Source: Branchiostoma floridae
Lineage: Eukaryota > Chordata > Leptocardii > Amphioxiformes > Branchiostomatidae
Direction: 5' to 3'
Assembly: GCF_000003815.2 (NCBI RefSeq)
Contig: NC_049989.1
Coordinates: 16,696,157-16,744,855, forward strand
Length of the DNA: 48,699 nt
The translations under genes and the position numbers were made by a program. Below the pieces are notes generated by a model. It had not been told where the DNA came from, searched no databases, and saw only the letters and a program-made list of their open reading frames with translations. This document shows, piece by piece, positions 46,061 through 48,699 of this stretch (position 1 is its first letter; each line of letters opens with the position of its first letter).

Positions 46061-46489
46061 CTGTAGAAAATACAAGGGAAAATCCAGACAAAAAATGGAA
46101 AATTTCAGACAAATAATTTATAAAATTTTAATCTACCACAGTCCCATACAGATAGATGTCTCTGTAGCTCAACTGATAGCGATCAACAATTGAACATCTG
46201 TTTATTATAAGCTTTAGGCTCCAGACGAGGCCGGAGGACCGCAGATCAAAGGGGAGGAGATCATTGCGCTGCATCCGTATACGTGGTTAACATCGGGGCC
46301 AATAAACAGCCAGGATAAATAGACACTATGTAAAAAAAAACATGACATCGCAACCAACAAGGCGTTCACTCCTGTATGCAGAATAATGTACTACAGTAGT
46401 AAATGAGACACCAGTGTAGTTGAGAAAAATTTCATCTTGTAATTTTTATTAATTGATCGCAAACTGTATCTGTTTTTGTGCGGCCCGTT
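46061..46489. other. Sequence 5' of the first visible EGF exon
   Basis: No further polycystin exon with splice signals was found. A region at 46155-46250 resembles a decayed tRNA-type head (TAGCTCAACTGATAGCG) but lacks a convincing B box. Confidence 0.4.
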
Positions 46490-46708
46490 TGCCCTTTGAC
46501 CCGGAACACGTGAGATTGACGTCACTTGAAGTTTGCTGGGCAGGCGGGTAGCACGGTTCTTCTCTTCTCCCTTTTCATAGTTTCTGTTCTCTCGGATTTG
46601 CTCGTATGGAGTCTGATTTTGTGCAAGAGACGTCGGGACGTCACTGAGGAGCGTGTCGACTCCCAGTGAGAGGCCATCCAGGTTCATACGGCCGCGGGAA
46701 CTGCAAGT

Positions 46709-47926
46709 TTGAGCGACAAGAAGGTCCATCGGATGAAGAGTTTCAAGCAGCAGCGGGGCAGCTCTCACGTTGAGGAGAAGTTGCGGTTACCTGCGGGACA
46801 ATCACAGCAAAGTTTCCGACCTGGTGCGAGCGGTCTGGTCGGACAGCATCTGACATTCGCGATAGAAGTCTCGGGGTCAATCAAGCAAGTAGATAAAGCG
46901 CGGGACGAGTTGCTGGATTCAGGTACCAGCCGTGGGAAACCACCCAGGAGCAAGCGTTACGAGGATCGCGGCTCCGTTTCAAGTTTGTCGCAGTCAGACA
47001 GCACGGAGTCAGATTTCATGAGAAAACCCGGGAGGCGCCAACGACGCAGGGGGTCGCGCGGGAAGAGTTGCAAGATGGAAGGGGAACGTGTCTCTTCAAA
47101 ACTTTCCATATCACGCCGGCGCTGTGATAGCTATGATTCGGGCACTTTGGGTAGGTCTGATGATTCCCGCTCACGTTCTACCAAGCGCCGCCGACGCCGG
47201 GCAGGTAAGAGCGGTCGAATTCGTACTATTGATGATTCGGGCACCCGTCATGTCAAACTTGATTGGCCACAACCTATGATGCACTTCCCAGGATATGGAA
47301 ATAAAGGGGGCGTGGCTTGTGATCGGTTATCCTTGCTAATGTTTGTGCACGGCTTTCTGAAGAATGTTCTTTATTCGGACCGGGTTTCGGTTGACGCAGA
47401 GCATCAGTTAGCTCATCTGGCTGACCTTACGTTCGATGCTGTGTACTATAACTGGAAGTTGGTTCGGGAAGTCCACGCATCTTTACTATACGGGATAGAG
47501 TATGGTTCGCTCATGTGGGGTAGCCGCGGCACCTTTGATGCCATCAGAGAGAGCCCCTACCGGACACAAGCTGGCGCCGCTCGTGGCAACGTGTGGTCAT
47601 CGAGGGCGGAGCCTGTCAGTGTAGCTTGTGTGGCGGGAAACAGGCCGCGGTATTGTGGCGAGTTTCACTCCGGTACCTGTTCCTTGCAATCCGGTCATTG
47701 GATCCGGAGTACACGATGGAACGCCCCAAAGCTACACCACGTCTGTAGTGCGTCCTTGATAGTGCGGGACATTCGAGCACCACATCCGACTCAGGATTGC
47801 CAGTACAAACCCCGGCCATTTGGCGGCTCCACAGACAGAACAAACCAAAACTCCGGAGACCCCGCCCACCTCTCCCAGGGACTCGGTCCTTCACGCGAAC
47901 TTTCACAAGATGATCAAGTTACATGA
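46709..47926 (+). pseudogene. Gag-like ORF of the DIRS-like element
   Basis: 405 codons are open. The first half is Ser/Arg-rich and basic (KRRRRRAGK). A helical block follows (HQLAHLADLTFDAVYYNWKL), and then a Cys/His stretch, CGEFHSGTCSLQSGHW ... HHVCSASL ... HPTQDC, of zinc-knuckle type. It stays open throughout, but the pol part is broken, so it is listed as a remnant. A host gene is less likely because the Cys/His block and the downstream RNase H-like block are found together in such elements. Confidence 0.55.
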
Positions 47927-48586
47927 AGAGTTCGCGACACACGGTAATCTTCACAATTCTATCGGCGCACTTAGGCCAGTACTAGTGAAATCAAAGCTAA
48001 AATATATACTTGGAGAACGTTACTCGAGAATTATGAACACAGACATACTAATAATTGATATTTGGAATTCGTATTTTATAACATATCAATATTCCGTCAG
48101 AGCTGTTTAATCCAACGTTGGTTTTGCATCATATGAATCACTACGTGACATTCAGTCTCTCATTGGTAGGCTCGACATTGTGCCACCTGGGCGGTTGTTT
48201 AGATGTCGAATGTTGAAGCTATTGCGTTCATTACTGCGGAATCACCACAGTCTGCGGTTGTCACGGGACTTCCGATCGGGCTTTCTGTGGTGGCATAGAG
48301 TCATGGACACATACAACGGTGTATCGATGATGGTTCCCGACATTTGTAGCTATCCGGACGAGTTGGTTATGACTGATGCTGTTGCCACGGGGTGCGGCAG
48401 ATTTCGCGACTCGGGACAGTTCTTCACAGTGTGTTCCCAGACCACGTGTTGGAGAAGTTCGGATCAAAGATACGCTCGCTTGAGATGTTGATAATCGTCC
48501 TCGCGGCCAGGAAATGGGAGCCCGTTGGTTCGGACAGCGTATTTCTTTATACTGTGATAACATGGCCAGCTGTGTTTACGTGTTGA
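47850..48586 (+). pseudogene. RT/RNase H-like remnant of the DIRS-like element
   Basis: The ORF overlapping the gag end reads LHNSIGALRPVLVKSKLKYI and stops at 48110. In the same frame after the stop come LRDIQSLIGRL, PPGRLFRCRML, FLWWHRVMDTYNGVS and ELVMTDAVATGCG, an RNase H-type beginning. In another frame, IRSLEMLIIVLAARKW follows. The catalytic reverse transcriptase core is absent between them, indicating an internal deletion. Confidence 0.6.
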
Positions 48587-48699
48587 AGTCGGACGTGATC
48601 GGGATCTGCAGCCGTGCTAGTTATACCGTGATAACCTGACCTGACGTTTGTTTACGTGTTGAAGACGGACGGGATCCTGATCTGCAACACGGTGCTAAT
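48570..48699. repeat. Tandem repeat at the right edge
   Basis: TGTTTACGTGTTGAAGTCGG and GATCGGGATCTGCAGC are repeated about 75 bases later as TGTTTACGTGTTGAAGACGG and GATCCTGATCTGCAAC. At least two units are visible and the array runs off the window. Confidence 0.75.

Larger units (their letters stand above)
46490..48699 (+). mobile_element. Decayed DIRS-like (tyrosine-recombinase type) retrotransposon
   Basis: A gag-like ORF is followed by an overlapping second ORF that jumps to the RNase H-like part. GC content is clearly higher than around the polycystin gene. No tyrosine recombinase is seen inside the window; it may lie to the right. Class assignment rests on the gag Cys/His block and the RNase H-like block and is inference. 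Confidence 0.6.

Noticed and set aside
46155-46250. tRNA gene or SINE head (TAGCTCAACTGATAGCG)
   Set aside because: The A-box-like part is present, but no convincing B box or cloverleaf could be formed.

Overview
This window is eukaryotic genomic DNA from an invertebrate deuterostome, most likely a lancelet (Branchiostoma). The reasons are intron-rich genes with short phase-1 domain exons, a polycystin-1-type receptor/channel, a transmembrane C-type lectin, tRNA-derived SINEs, several LINE clades, a DIRS-like element and many small TTAA or TA elements. The species call is inference. All splice models below were made by hand from AG/GT sites and codon phase.

Left third (1-15200): two tandem copies of a segment holding the 5' part of a type II C-type lectin receptor gene (minus strand) and, divergently, a possible first exon of an unrecognised plus-strand gene. 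Copy 2 of the lectin gene is complete (six exons, 13020 down to 8667, 342 aa: NPxY tail, one membrane helix, repeat coiled coil, CTLD). Copy 1 (4951 to 3675) keeps exons 1-2 and then meets an L1/Tx1-like LINE inserted next to its second splice donor. Older relics of the same exon-1/promoter segment sit at 6465-6760 and 15115-15200, cut by a SINE and by another LINE. Two related TTAA-flanked (piggyBac-like) non-autonomous elements lie in or beside copy 2; the empty site of one is preserved in copy 1. A 100-base assembly gap (7896-7995) borders a tandem repeat.

Middle (15201-22000): a transposon graveyard. It holds a truncated minus-strand LINE interrupted by a third TTAA element, a CR1/Jockey-like LINE with a damaged catalytic motif, a fragment of another LINE, and two microsatellites.

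Right half (22008-46060): one large minus-strand gene in 38 recognisable exons that join in a continuous reading frame of 2326 residues (5' end outside the window). It encodes 7 calcium-binding EGF modules, 4 fibronectin III modules, a Ser/Thr-rich linker, a GAIN/GPS region, PLAT, an 11-helix polycystin channel and a tail with a duplicated helical repeat. The GPS lacks the usual cleavage residues, and the position matching the polycystin-2 selectivity-filter Asp is Arg. This suggests an uncleaved, PKD1-type, non-canonical pore subunit with a matrix-protein-like ectodomain. This gene is the most interesting system here. Its introns carry at least six small hairpin or inverted-repeat elements.

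Right edge (46490-48699): a decayed DIRS-like retrotransposon with a gag-like ORF followed by an RNase H-like remnant.
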